Assembly (NCBI GenBank): GCA_050260515.1
Contig: JBLNCI010000010.1
Span: 50,305 to 114,304, forward strand
Direction: 5' to 3'
DNA: 64,000 nt
From: DATJIG01 sp050260515
GTDB taxonomy: Bacteria; Pseudomonadota; Alphaproteobacteria; SMXQ01
Shown here: in pieces, positions 43,384 through 51,717 of the stretch
Numbering within the stretch: the stretch's first letter is position 1
Layout: every line of letters starts with the position of its first letter
Made by a program: the position numbers and the translations under genes
The notes under the pieces: model-generated
Told to the model about the DNA's origin: nothing
Databases searched by the model: none
The model's input: the letters and a program-made list of their open reading frames with translations, nothing else

Positions 43384-45201
43384 TTACCTCACGACGTCGA
43401 GCAGGTCCTTCAGCGCGTCGCCGATCACGGTGATCAGGCGCGCCGAGGCCGCGTAGGAGTTCTGGTAGATCATCAGGTTGCTGAGCTCCTCGTCGGTGTT
43501 CACGCCACTGTCGGAGCCGACCTTGTTCTTGGTGTCGGCGAGCGTCGCGGTGAGGAACTTGGCGTCATCGGTCGCGTGCGCCGCGGCCTGCGAGTTGGTC
43601 GACAGAATGCTCGTCGCGTAGCCGTCGAGCGTGGTGTTGAGCGCCGGAAGCCCGCCGGTGGCGGAGAACGACTGGGTCTGGGCCATCATGTCGGCGAGCG
43701 CGTTGACGTTGGTGTTGTCGCCGTTGCCGAGCATCGCGGTGCCGGCGCTCACGGTGCCGCTCGCGAGCGTGCCGCGGGCGAGGTGCGCCGGATTCGAGAC
43801 GATGTCGGACCGCACGGCGATGTTCGAGGCGAGCCCGCCGGTGGTCGACCCGACGAACAGGTCGTTGAGGCCGAAGTAGTGGGAGAACCCGAACCCGGTG
43901 CCCGCCTCGGCCGAGGTCATCTCGTTGATGGCGATGCCGTTCGACGCCGACGTCGCGGTGATCACCAGGTGGCCGTCCGCATCGATCGACGCGGTGGCGC
44001 CGGCGAGTCCGGGGATCGGCTGCGCCGCGCCCGAGTAGACGCCGTTGATCGCGTCGCGGATCTGCGCCAGCGTCGGCGTGCCGCCGACGTCCGTCGCGAG
44101 GTCCGAGAAGTCGAGATCCAGGGCCGAGCCCACCAGCTTGCCGTTCGCATCCAGCACGGCGATGCGCGCCGTTCCGCTGAAGTTGACGGCGGTGGCCGCC
44201 GTCAGCGCGCGGGTGCCGGTGAGCGAGTTGGGCGGCGGGAACGCCGTGCCCTGGTTGTGGATCTCGTTCATCTGATCGCTCAGCTTCTGGGCGAGCGCGT
44301 CGAACTGCAGGCCGAGATTCGGCAGCACGTTGTCGCGCAGGTCGACCAGCGAGGCGAGGCGGCCGGAGCCGATGTCGGTGGTGATGTCGCGGCCATGGAC
44401 GGTGATGGCGCTGACGCCGCCGCCCGGGTAGTAGATCGTCGCGCTCATCGACGACGACGGCGTGTAGCTGAGGTGCGAGGCGACGCCGCGGTCGACCAGC
44501 GTCTCGCCGGATCCGGTGAAGACGACGAGTTCGCCGTCCTCGCCCTTGTAGGTGCCGATGTCCATCGCCTGGGCGACGCTGGCGAGCTGGCGGTCGCGCT
44601 CGTCCTCGAGATCGCCGGTCGGCTGGCTCAGGTGCGTGGCGCGCGCGATCTGCAGGTTCAGGTCGGCGATCTTGTCGAGGGCCGAGTTGATGTTGCCGAC
44701 ATCGGTCGCGATCGCCTTGTTGGCCTGATTGCGCAGGTCCTGGACCTTCTGCGAGCTCTGGTTGAGGCTGGCGGTGATTGCCTGCGCCGACAGCACGACC
44801 TTGCTCTGCGCCGACGGCGACTGCGGGTCGAGCGACAGCGCCTGCATGTCGTTCGACAGGTTCGTCAGCAGCATCGCCAGAGAGCTCGACGAGTCCGGCG
44901 TCCCGAACAGGTTCTGCATGTTCGAGTAGTACTGATCCATGACGTTGGCGGCGTTCACGGACGAGAGCTGGTTGCGCAGCTCGCGGACCAGGAAGTCGTT
45001 GACGTTGCGGGTGACCGAATCGACGTGCACGCCCGCGCTCACTCCGTCGACCGTTGTGGTCGAGAAGTTGGTCGACTTCTTCGTGTATCCCTCGGTGTTG
45101 GCGTTCGCGATGTTGTTGGACGTCACCGCCAGCGCCGTCTGCATGGTCTGCATGGCGGAGACGGCGCCGCGCATCGCGACGGGGAACAGGGAGAAGCTCA
45201 T
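43384..45201 (-). CDS. flgK: Hook-filament junction protein FlgK
   Basis: First junction protein. The 605 residues begin with the rod/hook motif MQTALAVTSNNIANANTEGYTKKS and end SGVNTDEELSNLMIYQNSYA, then ARLITVIGDALKDLLDVVR, both diagnostic. The middle is a typical variable FlgK region. It lies after the FlgN-like chaperone, its likely partner, and before flgL. Confidence 0.96.
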   Translation of the reverse strand: MSFSLFPVAMRGAVSAMQTMQTALAVTSNNIANANTEGYTKKSTNFSTTTVDGVSAGVHVDSVTRNVNDFLVRELRNQLSSVNAANVMDQYYSNMQNLFGTPDSSSSLAMLLTNLSNDMQALSLDPQSPSAQSKVVLSAQAITASLNQSSQKVQDLRNQANKAIATDVGNINSALDKIADLNLQIARATHLSQPTGDLEDERDRQLASVAQAMDIGTYKGEDGELVVFTGSGETLVDRGVASHLSYTPSSSMSATIYYPGGGVSAITVHGRDITTDIGSGRLASLVDLRDNVLPNLGLQFDALAQKLSDQMNEIHNQGTAFPPPNSLTGTRALTAATAVNFSGTARIAVLDANGKLVGSALDLDFSDLATDVGGTPTLAQIRDAINGVYSGAAQPIPGLAGATASIDADGHLVITATSASNGIAINEMTSAEAGTGFGFSHYFGLNDLFVGSTTGGLASNIAVRSDIVSNPAHLARGTLASGTVSAGTAMLGNGDNTNVNALADMMAQTQSFSATGGLPALNTTLDGYATSILSTNSQAAAHATDDAKFLTATLADTKNKVGSDSGVNTDEELSNLMIYQNSYAASARLITVIGDALKDLLDVVR

Positions 45202-45228
45202 GTCGGGCGCTCCGCTGGCACGGGTCCG

Positions 45229-45669
45229 TTACAGTTGCCGGTTGACGGCGAGGGAGACCGCCTTCGCGGTCGCGGCGCCGCCGGACGTGACGCCGCTCCG
45301 GGTGTAGGCCGGGGTTCCCGACTTGCGGTCGGCGACGGCGGCGACCACGGCGCGCATCAGGCGCTCGCTCACGGTCTTCACCGCGCGAATGGCGCGCTCG
45401 TTCTCGGCGAGCGTCATCTGAAAGCGCATGGTCGCCTGACGCAGGCGGTCCTTCAGCTTTCCGTCGACGGCGGCAAGCTGGGTCGGGTTGGCGCGGAGAT
45501 CGCGGATCTGGCGCTCGTAGGTGGCGGCGAGCTCGGCTTTGTCGCGCTGCAGGTCGCGGATGTCCTGCGGCTTCAGGTTCTTCAACAGCTCGATCTCACG
45601 CTCGAGGATCGCGGTCAGGCGCTGGGTGACGGTGACGACGTCCTCGACGAGGGGGGCGATGGTGGACAT
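45229..45669 (-). CDS. FlgN-like export chaperone
   Basis: 146 residues of long amphipathic helix (LVEDVVTVTQRLTAILEREI, LLKNLKPQDIRDLQRDKAEL) with a loosely structured basic C-terminus. The composition, length and position immediately before flgK match FlgN, the chaperone of FlgK and FlgL. The FlgN family is very diverged, so the assignment is mainly by position. GGAGG lies about 9 bases before the ATG. Confidence 0.75.
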   Translation of the reverse strand: MSTIAPLVEDVVTVTQRLTAILEREIELLKNLKPQDIRDLQRDKAELAATYERQIRDLRANPTQLAAVDGKLKDRLRQATMRFQMTLAENERAIRAVKTVSERLMRAVVAAVADRKSGTPAYTRSGVTSGGAATAKAVSLAVNRQL

Positions 45670-45670
45670 G

Positions 45671-45988
45671 TCAGCGGACCTCCTGGGTCTTGATGATTTC
45701 GTGGTACACCTGATCGGCGATGCCGAGACCGCCGCGGCCGGTCAGTGACTTGCCGTATTCCTGCGCGAGCATGCTGCGGAAGATCTCCTCGCCGCCGCCG
45801 TTGCCGCTCAGCGCGTCCTTGGGGATGCCCTTGAACATGCGGTCGACGAACTGCGACAGGAAGTAGGACTCGAACTCGTTGGCGGTTTTGCGCGCGGCCG
45901 CGTCGTTGACCGGCTTGCCGGCGCGGGGCTCGGCGGCCGTCGGCGACGCCAGCGTTGCGAGCGGATCGTGGAGCGAGAGCGGGGTCAT
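45671..45988 (-). CDS. Rod-binding protein (FlgJ N-terminal domain type)
   Basis: 105 residues corresponding to the rod-capping domain of FlgJ without the muramidase domain, as usual in alphaproteobacteria (also called CheL). The conserved block is KTANEFESYFLSQFVDRMFK, then IFRSMLAQEYGKSLTGRGGL, then IADQVYHEII. The ATG at 45988 overlaps the flgI stop (TGATG), with GAGGTG upstream. A GTG at 45991 is an alternative start. It presumably helps rod assembly through the peptidoglycan; another enzyme must cut the wall. Confidence 0.88.
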   Translation of the reverse strand: MTPLSLHDPLATLASPTAAEPRAGKPVNDAAARKTANEFESYFLSQFVDRMFKGIPKDALSGNGGGEEIFRSMLAQEYGKSLTGRGGLGIADQVYHEIIKTQEVR

Positions 45989-47139
45989 CACATCACCTCG
46001 ATCTCGGCCTGGAGGGCGCCGGCGGCCTTGATCGCCTGCAGGATCGAGATCATGTCGCGCGGTCCGATGCCCATGGCGTTGAGGCCGTTGACGAGCTCCT
46101 GAAGCGTGACCCCGGTCGACAGCACCGCCAGCTTCTTGTCCTGGCTGTCGTCGACCTGCACCTGGGTCCGCGGCACTTGCACGGTGGTACCGCCGGTCGA
46201 GAACGGCGTCGGCTGCGACACCTGCGGCGTCTCGGTGATGCGGATGGTGAGGTTGCCCTGGGCGATGGCGACGGTGGAGATGCGCACCGCCTCGCCCATG
46301 ACGATCACGCCCGACTGCTCGTCGACGACGACGCGGGCGGTCTGGTCGGGGACGACGCGCAACTGCTCGATGTCGGTCAGCAGCGCGGGGACGTTGCCGC
46401 GGTACTTGCCCGGCACGGTGATGGCGATGGTCGCGGGGTCGAGGGTCAGCGCGGCGCCGGTGCCGAGGAAGCCGTTGACGGCTTGGGCGACGCGGTTCGC
46501 GGTGGTGAAATCGGGATTGCGCAGGCTGATGCGGACGCTCTGGAGCGAGGCGAGCTCGAAGCCGATCTCGCGCTCGACGATGGCGCCGTTGGCGATGCGC
46601 GCCGTGGTCGGCACGTTCTTGGTCACCGTGGCCGCCTGGCCCTGGGCGACGAAGCCCGACACCGAAATGGTGCCTTGCGACACGGCGTAGACCTCGCCGT
46701 CGGCGCCGACCAGCGGCGTGACGAGCAGCGTGCCGCCCTGCAGGCTCTTGGCGTCGCCGAGCGCGCTCACCGACACGTCGACGCGGGTCCCCGCGCGGGC
46801 GAACGGCGGCAGCGTGGAGGTCACCATGACCGCGGCGACGTTCGCGGTCTTGAGCGTGTCGTTGCGGACGTTGATGCCGAGGCGTTCCAGCATGCCGATC
46901 AGGCTCTGCTTGGTGAACGGCGAGTTCGTGAGGGTGTCGCCAGTGCCGTTGAGGCCGACGACGAGGCCGTAGCCGACCAGCAGGTTGTCGCGCACGCCCT
47001 CGAAGTCCGCGATGTCCTTGATGCGCGAGTTGGCCGACGCCGGCGTCGTCATCATCGAGACGATCGCCAGGACGGCGAGCGCGCGGGCGACGGCGCGGCG
47101 GGCGCGGACACTAATAAGAAGAGCGACACGTGGGGTCAT
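45988..47139 (-). CDS. flgI: Flagellar P-ring protein FlgI
   Basis: Forms the periplasmic P ring. The start at ATG 47139 gives 383 residues with a signal peptide (basic MTPRVALLISVRARR, hydrophobic ALAVLAIVSMM, cleavage after PASA). The mature protein has SRIKDIADFEGVRDNLLVGY, GLVVGLNGTGDTL, TKQSLIGMLERLGINV and ALNAMGIGPRDMISILQAIK-type C-terminal motifs. An open frame continues further upstream without family similarity and without room for the promoter, so 47139 is preferred. It is the first gene of the long flgI-to-methyltransferase operon. Confidence 0.93.
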   Translation of the reverse strand: MTPRVALLISVRARRAVARALAVLAIVSMMTTPASANSRIKDIADFEGVRDNLLVGYGLVVGLNGTGDTLTNSPFTKQSLIGMLERLGINVRNDTLKTANVAAVMVTSTLPPFARAGTRVDVSVSALGDAKSLQGGTLLVTPLVGADGEVYAVSQGTISVSGFVAQGQAATVTKNVPTTARIANGAIVEREIGFELASLQSVRISLRNPDFTTANRVAQAVNGFLGTGAALTLDPATIAITVPGKYRGNVPALLTDIEQLRVVPDQTARVVVDEQSGVIVMGEAVRISTVAIAQGNLTIRITETPQVSQPTPFSTGGTTVQVPRTQVQVDDSQDKKLAVLSTGVTLQELVNGLNAMGIGPRDMISILQAIKAAGALQAEIEVM

Positions 47140-47179
47140 GGGCGTACAGATGCGGTCCTGGTTGCTCCGCAGACCCTCA

Positions 47180-47195
47180 TGCCAGCGGCGTGCCA
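47180..47195 (-). promoter_or_regulatory. Sigma-54 promoter of the flgI operon
   Basis: On the minus strand TGGCACGCCGCTGGCA gives a full TGGCACG, 10-base GG-GC spacing and one mismatch in TTGCA. The start would lie about 30 bases before the flgI ATG. Confidence 0.75.
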
Positions 47196-47270
47196 GCGCG
47201 GCGAAGACGCTAAGCATCGGGAAACACGGGGAATTTCTCGCGACGGGTGAGACGCCGTACGGACGCGCGG

Positions 47271-47304
47271 CGGCAGCCGATGCCGCTCGCGGAAAAATTT
47301 GCCG
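47271..47304. promoter_or_regulatory. Pair of FlbD-type palindromes between flgI and fliX
   Basis: CGGCAGCCGATGCCG (47271-47285) is an exact CGGCA-N5-TGCCG, and CGGAAAAATTTGCCG (47290-47304) has one mismatch. Their centres are 19 bases apart and they lie 76-109 bases above the sigma-54 element, the same geometry as upstream of fliK. Confidence 0.62.
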
Positions 47305-47342
47305 GGGGCGCGCGACGGTTCGGCGCGGAGACGGTGACGCGC

Positions 47343-47357
47343 TTAATCGCTTGTTAA
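47343..47357. promoter_or_regulatory. Perfect CtrA box upstream of fliX
   Basis: TTAATCGCTTGTTAA is an exact TTAA-N7-TTAA, about 51-65 bases before the fliX ATG. Confidence 0.75.
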
Positions 47358-47407
47358 GCTTCCGGGCGCAGCTTGGGGTCACAGATGGTCGCCCAACTGG
47401 CACCGGT

Positions 47408-47824
47408 ATGAAGATCACCGATACCCGCGCGGTCGGGACAACCGCACCTCGTCGTTCCGGACGGTCGGAGACCGCCAACGGCGACTTCGCGCGCGCTCTC
47501 TCGGGCGAACCGGCGGCGCAGGCCTCGAAACTGTCGATGGCGGCGCCGATGACCGGCGTCGACGCGCTGCTCTCGTTGCAGGAAGTGAACGGCGACGAAC
47601 GGCGCGGCGCGACGCGCCGCCACGCCGAGGACCTCCTGGGCGAGCTCGACGAGCTCCGTCACGGACTCCTGATGGGTGCGCTGTCGCGGGCCCAGCTTGC
47701 CCGCCTCAAGACCCTGGTGACCGCCCGCCGCGCACGGGCGACCGATCCGCGTCTCGCCGACATCCTCGACGAGATCGAGCTCCGCGCCGCGGTCGAGCTC
47801 GCCAAGTACGAAGAGCGCAACTAA
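47408..47824 (+). CDS. fliX: Flagellar assembly regulator FliX
   Basis: Regulator that in Caulobacter couples completion of early flagellar structures to activation of FlbD. The 138 residues begin MKITDTRAVGTTAPRRSGRS and end DPRLADILDEIELRAAVELA, the conserved FliX C-terminus. It is divergent from flgI, as in Caulobacter. No clear ribosome site precedes the ATG. The CtrA box upstream fits its known early, CtrA-dependent expression. Confidence 0.88.
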   Translation: MKITDTRAVGTTAPRRSGRSETANGDFARALSGEPAAQASKLSMAAPMTGVDALLSLQEVNGDERRGATRRHAEDLLGELDELRHGLLMGALSRAQLARLKTLVTARRARATDPRLADILDEIELRAAVELAKYEERN

Positions 47825-47931
47825 CACTCTGTCCTGAAACGGGAATTTTCCGGCGCCGCGAGCGGCGAGCTGGCCGTTTTCCGCAATAAAATTAGGCAAA
47901 GCTCCGCTACGCTTAAGCTTTCTTGCGCACC

Positions 47932-47960
47932 TTGCGGGACCCCCTTCGGATTCATATACT
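47932..47960 (+). promoter_or_regulatory. Sigma-70-type promoter of dksA
   Basis: TTGCGG, 17 bases, then TATACT. The start point would give a leader of about 40 bases before dksA. This is one of the few good housekeeping promoters in the window. The rest of the 180-base fliX-dksA gap shows nothing clear. Confidence 0.65.
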
Positions 47961-48004
47961 CCCGCGCCGCTTCAGGGTCTTAGCGGCTAGCGAGGCTTCC
48001 ATCG

Positions 48005-48430
48005 ATGTCGTCAGTTGTGCTTCCGGCCGGCTACAAGCCGAGCGAAAAAGAACCGTTCATGAATCCGAAGCAGCGGGAGTACTTCCGCCGCAAGCTCCTC
48101 AAGTGGAAAGAGGAGCTGCTCGAGGAATCGTCCGAGACGCTGCACCACCTCCAGGAAGAGGGCGGGATCCGCGAGCCCGACCTCGCCGATCGCGCGTCGG
48201 CCGAGACCGATGCGTCGATCGAGCTTCGCACGCGCGACCGCGCACGCAAGCTGATCGGCAAGATCGACGAGGCGCTGAAGCGGATCGAGGACGGAACCTA
48301 CGGCTACTGCGAAGAGACCAACGAGCCGATCAGCCTGAAGCGCCTCGAAGCGCGGCCGATCGCGACGCTTTCGATCGAGGCGCAGGAGCGGCACGAGCGG
48401 CTCGAGCGCACCCGGCGCGACGAAGACTAG
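48005..48430 (+). CDS. dksA: RNA polymerase-binding protein DksA
   Basis: Transcription factor that enters the RNA polymerase secondary channel and works with ppGpp. The 141 residues form a coiled coil (NPKQREYFRRKLLKWKEELL, DLADRASAETDASIELRTRD) with the tip residues DLADRAS, then GTYGYCEETNEPISLKRLEA and ARPIATLSIEAQERHERLER. Only one of the four zinc-finger cysteines remains, as in other alphaproteobacterial DksA proteins, so zinc is probably not bound. Linked by position to fliX but with its own promoter and terminator. Confidence 0.95.
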   Translation: MSSVVLPAGYKPSEKEPFMNPKQREYFRRKLLKWKEELLEESSETLHHLQEEGGIREPDLADRASAETDASIELRTRDRARKLIGKIDEALKRIEDGTYGYCEETNEPISLKRLEARPIATLSIEAQERHERLERTRRDED

Positions 48431-48455
48431 CTCCGCATCACGCAGCGACGAATCA

Positions 48456-48481
48456 GGGCCGGCCCGAGTGCCGGCCCTTTT
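48456..48481 (+). terminator. Terminator of dksA
   Basis: GGGCCGGC, a CCGAGT loop, GCCGGCCC, then TTTTCGTTTT. Confidence 0.9.
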
Positions 48482-48609
48482 CGTTTTCCACCGCTGTTTG
48501 CCCCTGCGCCGCTTTTGACTCACGCGCCCGCTCTCGCTTTGCGCGATGAGCAGAGGGTGCCGCGACGGCGGCTCCCCGCTCGCCGGCGGTCACGCGAGGG
48601 AGGCCAGCC

Positions 48610-49080
48610 ATGCTGAGGATTCTCTGTATCGGCGCCGTTGCCGCCGCGTTCAGCGTTGCCGCATTCGCGGCCGATCCGATCCCCGACGACAAGGCGATCC
48701 AGTGGCAGGCGGGCCCGCCGGGCCTGCCGCCGGGCGCGGAGTTTGCCGTGCTGTCCGGCGATCCCGGCAGCAATGGACTTTACGTCGTCCGCGCCAAGCT
48801 CCCGGCCGGGTACAAGATCCCGGCCCACAGCCATCCGACCACGGAATACGTGACCGTGCTGTCGGGCGAGTTGCAGATCGGCATGGGGGACAAGCTCGAC
48901 GCGTCGAGCGGGCAGATGCTGCAGGCCGGCGGGTTCGCCGAGGCGCCGGCGAAGATGAACCACTACGCATGGAGCGGCGCCGGCGCGGTGATCCAGGTCC
49001 ACGGCCAGGGACCGTTCGAGATCACGTACGTGAACCCCGACGACGATCCGCGGACGCAGACGTCGTCGAAGCCGCAATAA
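48610..49080 (+). CDS. Secreted cupin-domain protein
   Basis: 156 residues with an N-terminal signal peptide (MLRILCIGAVAAAFSVAAFA, cleavage after AFA). A single cupin barrel follows, with metal-binding residues in PAHSHPTTEYVTVLSGELQI and the second cupin motif around NHYAWSGAGAVIQVHGQGPF. The substrate is unknown. It has its own RBS-like GAGGGAGG before the ATG and a terminator after it. It appears to be an insertion among the flagellar genes without a motility role. Confidence 0.85.
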   Translation: MLRILCIGAVAAAFSVAAFAADPIPDDKAIQWQAGPPGLPPGAEFAVLSGDPGSNGLYVVRAKLPAGYKIPAHSHPTTEYVTVLSGELQIGMGDKLDASSGQMLQAGGFAEAPAKMNHYAWSGAGAVIQVHGQGPFEITYVNPDDDPRTQTSSKPQ

Positions 49081-49089
49081 AAAGAAGAA

Positions 49090-49112
49090 GGGCCGGCGCT
49101 GTGCGCCGGCCC
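49090..49112. terminator. Bidirectional terminator between the cupin gene and flgH
   Basis: GGGCCGGCGC, a TGT loop and GCGCCGGCCC, with CTTTCC on the right and, for the minus strand, CTTCTTCTTTTTAT on the left. Confidence 0.85.
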
Positions 49113-49135
49113 TTTCCTCGCGAACGACGGTCGCC

Positions 49136-49912
49136 TCAGAACGGCGAGACGATGTCGAGAACCTGCGTCCCGTAGCGCGGCTGCTGGACGTCGGTGATCT
49201 GGCCGCGGCCGCCGTAGGCGATGCGCGCCTCGGCGATCTTCTCGTGCGAGATCGTGTTGGTGGAGTCGATGTCCTCGCGGCGGATGATGCCGGTGATCTG
49301 CAGGTCGCGCGCCTCGTAGTTGACGCGCACCTCCTGATGGCCGGCGATCACGAGATTGCCGTTCGGCAGCACCTGGGTAACCACGGCCGCGACCTTGAGG
49401 TTGACCGTCTCGTCGCGGGTGATCTTGCCGGTGCCGGTATTGGTGTTGCTGTTGTCGATGTCGACCAGCGTCGTCGGATCGGCGGCGTTGGGCAGGATCT
49501 TCTGCAACTGCTTCTCGAAGCCGAACACATGCGGCAGCGCCTGGTTCTCCTTGGTCGTGCGCCCGCGGCTGGTCGTGTTGTTGAGGGTCGCCTTGTCGGA
49601 GATCGAGATCGTGACGGTGAGCACGTCGCCGATCTGTCCGGCGCGCTGATCCTTGAAGAAGGCGCGCGCGCCGGGCCGCCACAGCGAGTTCGCCTGGCGG
49701 TCGGTGTCGAGCTGCTGGGTCGGCATGGGAAGGCTCACAGGTCGGTAGCCCGGTGCCTCGGTGGGATTCTGGATCGAGGTCAACGGCGGAGCTTCACCGA
49801 CCTGTGAGAGTCGGCTCCAGCCGCTGCACGCGGACAGCGACGCGGTGGCGAGGGCCAGCACGGCGAGACGGGCGGCAACGGCGGGAAAGGGGTGGCAGAC
49901 GGGGCGCGACAT
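49136..49912 (-). CDS. flgH: Flagellar L-ring lipoprotein FlgH
   Basis: Outer-membrane L ring around the rod. The 258 residues have a lipoprotein signal with lipobox LSAC (ALATASLSACSG). The FlgH core then has NSLWRPGARAFFKDQRAGQI, GDVLTVTISISDKATLNN, the segment VVTQVLPNGNLVIAGHQEVR, and GIIRREDIDSTNTISHEKIA. It is last in the flgF-flgG-flgA-flgH operon. Confidence 0.96.
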   Translation of the reverse strand: MSRPVCHPFPAVAARLAVLALATASLSACSGWSRLSQVGEAPPLTSIQNPTEAPGYRPVSLPMPTQQLDTDRQANSLWRPGARAFFKDQRAGQIGDVLTVTISISDKATLNNTTSRGRTTKENQALPHVFGFEKQLQKILPNAADPTTLVDIDNSNTNTGTGKITRDETVNLKVAAVVTQVLPNGNLVIAGHQEVRVNYEARDLQITGIIRREDIDSTNTISHEKIAEARIAYGGRGQITDVQQPRYGTQVLDIVSPF

Positions 49913-49937
49913 GAGGCGTCCTCCTGGAAAGGGCCGG

Positions 49938-50891
49938 CTAGAAGTGGACCGGCGCGGCGCTGGCGACGCGGACCGTGCCGGGGCTGATCACTTCGCCCTC
50001 GACCACGATCTTCGACTGGGTGTTCTGGATCTTGACCGACTCGCCGAGGGCGCCCGAGTCCATGGCGCGGCCCTTGGCGGTCAGCGTCATCGACGGGCTC
50101 TGGACGACCATCGTCACCAGGGTCCCCTTGGTGACGAGCAGCGGCGCGCGGACGTCGCCCGTGCGCAGCGGCTGGTCGGCGGGCAGCGGATGCTTCGCCT
50201 CCATGCCGACGATCTTCGCCGGATCGAGGATGACGTTGCGGGCGAGCGTCTCGAGGCGCGCCGGCTGCCACAGGATGTCGTCCTTGGCGACCGTCTCGCC
50301 GGTGGCGATGCGGCGCGTGAGCGTCGGCACCTCGACGGTGCGGTAGAGGCGGCCCGTGACCGCGAGCGTCTGCTGGCCGTCGACGGCGGGCAGGACCAGC
50401 GTGCCGCTGAACTGACCGCTGCGGTCGTCGAACTTGAAGCCCTGCAGCTCGAGGTCGAGCGGCGCGTCGGCAGGGAGCTGAAGCGAGATGCCGCGCGTCG
50501 CGAGCTCGATGTCGGCCTTGGTGTCGAGGTGGTGCTTGGCGAGCTCGGCGCGGACCGCGGCGGTGATCTCGGCGTCGCCGACGGTGACCGCCGGGCGCTC
50601 GACGACCACGCGGTCGAACCAGCTCCGCGGCTGCCACGCGACGCCGTTGGCGCGGGCGATCTTCACGAGCGCGTTGACGTCGTAGACGGTGCGGCTGCCG
50701 GGGGCCGGCGCGTAGGCGACGACGACCGCGGCCTTCTCGCCGGCCTCGGGGAAGAGATCGCCGAGACGGATGAAGCCGCCGTTCACCAGCACGGTCTGGT
50801 TGCGCGGCTGCGCGCCCGGGACCGCGGGCTCGGCGGCGGCCGCCGAGGCGGCGAGCGCGACGGCGAAGGCGAGGGAGAGGAGGAGTCGCAT
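49938..50891 (-). CDS. flgA: P-ring assembly chaperone FlgA
   Basis: Periplasmic protein needed to polymerise FlgI. The 317 residues begin with a signal peptide (MRLLLSLAFAVALAASAAAA). The C-terminal SAF-like region has VPTLTRRIATGETVAKDDIL, MEAKHPLPADQPLRTGDVRA and LVTKGTLVTMVVQSPSMTLT, as is typical of FlgA. It follows flgG by 11 bases. Confidence 0.93.
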   Translation of the reverse strand: MRLLLSLAFAVALAASAAAAEPAVPGAQPRNQTVLVNGGFIRLGDLFPEAGEKAAVVVAYAPAPGSRTVYDVNALVKIARANGVAWQPRSWFDRVVVERPAVTVGDAEITAAVRAELAKHHLDTKADIELATRGISLQLPADAPLDLELQGFKFDDRSGQFSGTLVLPAVDGQQTLAVTGRLYRTVEVPTLTRRIATGETVAKDDILWQPARLETLARNVILDPAKIVGMEAKHPLPADQPLRTGDVRAPLLVTKGTLVTMVVQSPSMTLTAKGRAMDSGALGESVKIQNTQSKIVVEGEVISPGTVRVASAAPVHF

Positions 50892-50902
50892 CAGCCGCTC
50901 CC

Positions 50903-51688
50903 TCAGCTCGCACGCGTGAGCTGCGTCATCATCTCGTCGGAGGTCTGGACGACCTTCGACGCCAGCTCGTAGGCGCGCTGGGCCGAGATCATGCTGGTGA
51001 TCTCGTTGACCATGTTGACGTTCGAGGTCTCGAGGAAGCCCTGCTGGATGGTGCCGAAGCCGGTCGAGCCGGGGACGCCGGTCACGGCGTTACCGGAGGC
51101 CGCGGTGTCCTTGAACAGGTTGTCGCCGAGCGCCTGCAGGCCGGCCTCGTTCGCGAAGGTCGCGAGCTGGAGCTGCCCGACGTTCGACGCCGTGGTCTGG
51201 CCGGGGAGCTGCACCAGCACCTCGCCCGAGTTGTTGATGGTGACGCTCTGGGCGTCGTTCGGGAGGGTGATGCCCGGGACGACGGTGTAGCCCTGCGGCG
51301 TCACGATCTGGCCGGTCGGGCCGATCTGGAACGAGCCGGCGCGGGTGAAGGCGGTGGCGCCGCTCGGCAGCGTCACCTGGAACCAGCCGCGGCCCTGGAT
51401 GGCGACGTCGAAGTTGTTGCCCGTCGACATCATGTTGCCCTGCTCGTGGATCCGGTAGACCGAGCCGATGCGCACGCCGGTGCCGAAGTCGGCGCCGGAC
51501 ACCGTGATCGTGCCGGTGTCGGACGAGGTCGCGCCGACCTGCGAGCGCGACTGGTAGAGCAGGTCGACGAACTCGGCGCGCTGGCGCTTGAACGCCGTGG
51601 TGTTGAGGTTGGCGATGTTGTTGGCGATGACGTCCACGTTGAGCTGCTGGGCGAGCATCGCGGTGGAGGCAATGGCGAGGGAGGTCAT
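50903..51688 (-). CDS. flgG: Distal rod protein FlgG
   Basis: Main subunit of the distal rod. The 261 residues have NVDVIANNIANLNTTAFKRQ at the N-terminus, FDVAIQGRGWFQVTLPSG, GFLETSNVNMVNEITSMISA and RAYELASKVVQTSDEMM at the C-terminus, all standard. It lies after flgF. Confidence 0.97.
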   Translation of the reverse strand: MTSLAIASTAMLAQQLNVDVIANNIANLNTTAFKRQRAEFVDLLYQSRSQVGATSSDTGTITVSGADFGTGVRIGSVYRIHEQGNMMSTGNNFDVAIQGRGWFQVTLPSGATAFTRAGSFQIGPTGQIVTPQGYTVVPGITLPNDAQSVTINNSGEVLVQLPGQTTASNVGQLQLATFANEAGLQALGDNLFKDTAASGNAVTGVPGSTGFGTIQQGFLETSNVNMVNEITSMISAQRAYELASKVVQTSDEMMTQLTRAS

Positions 51689-51717
51689 GGGTCTCTCCTA
51701 GGGTGCGTCGGTGCGGC

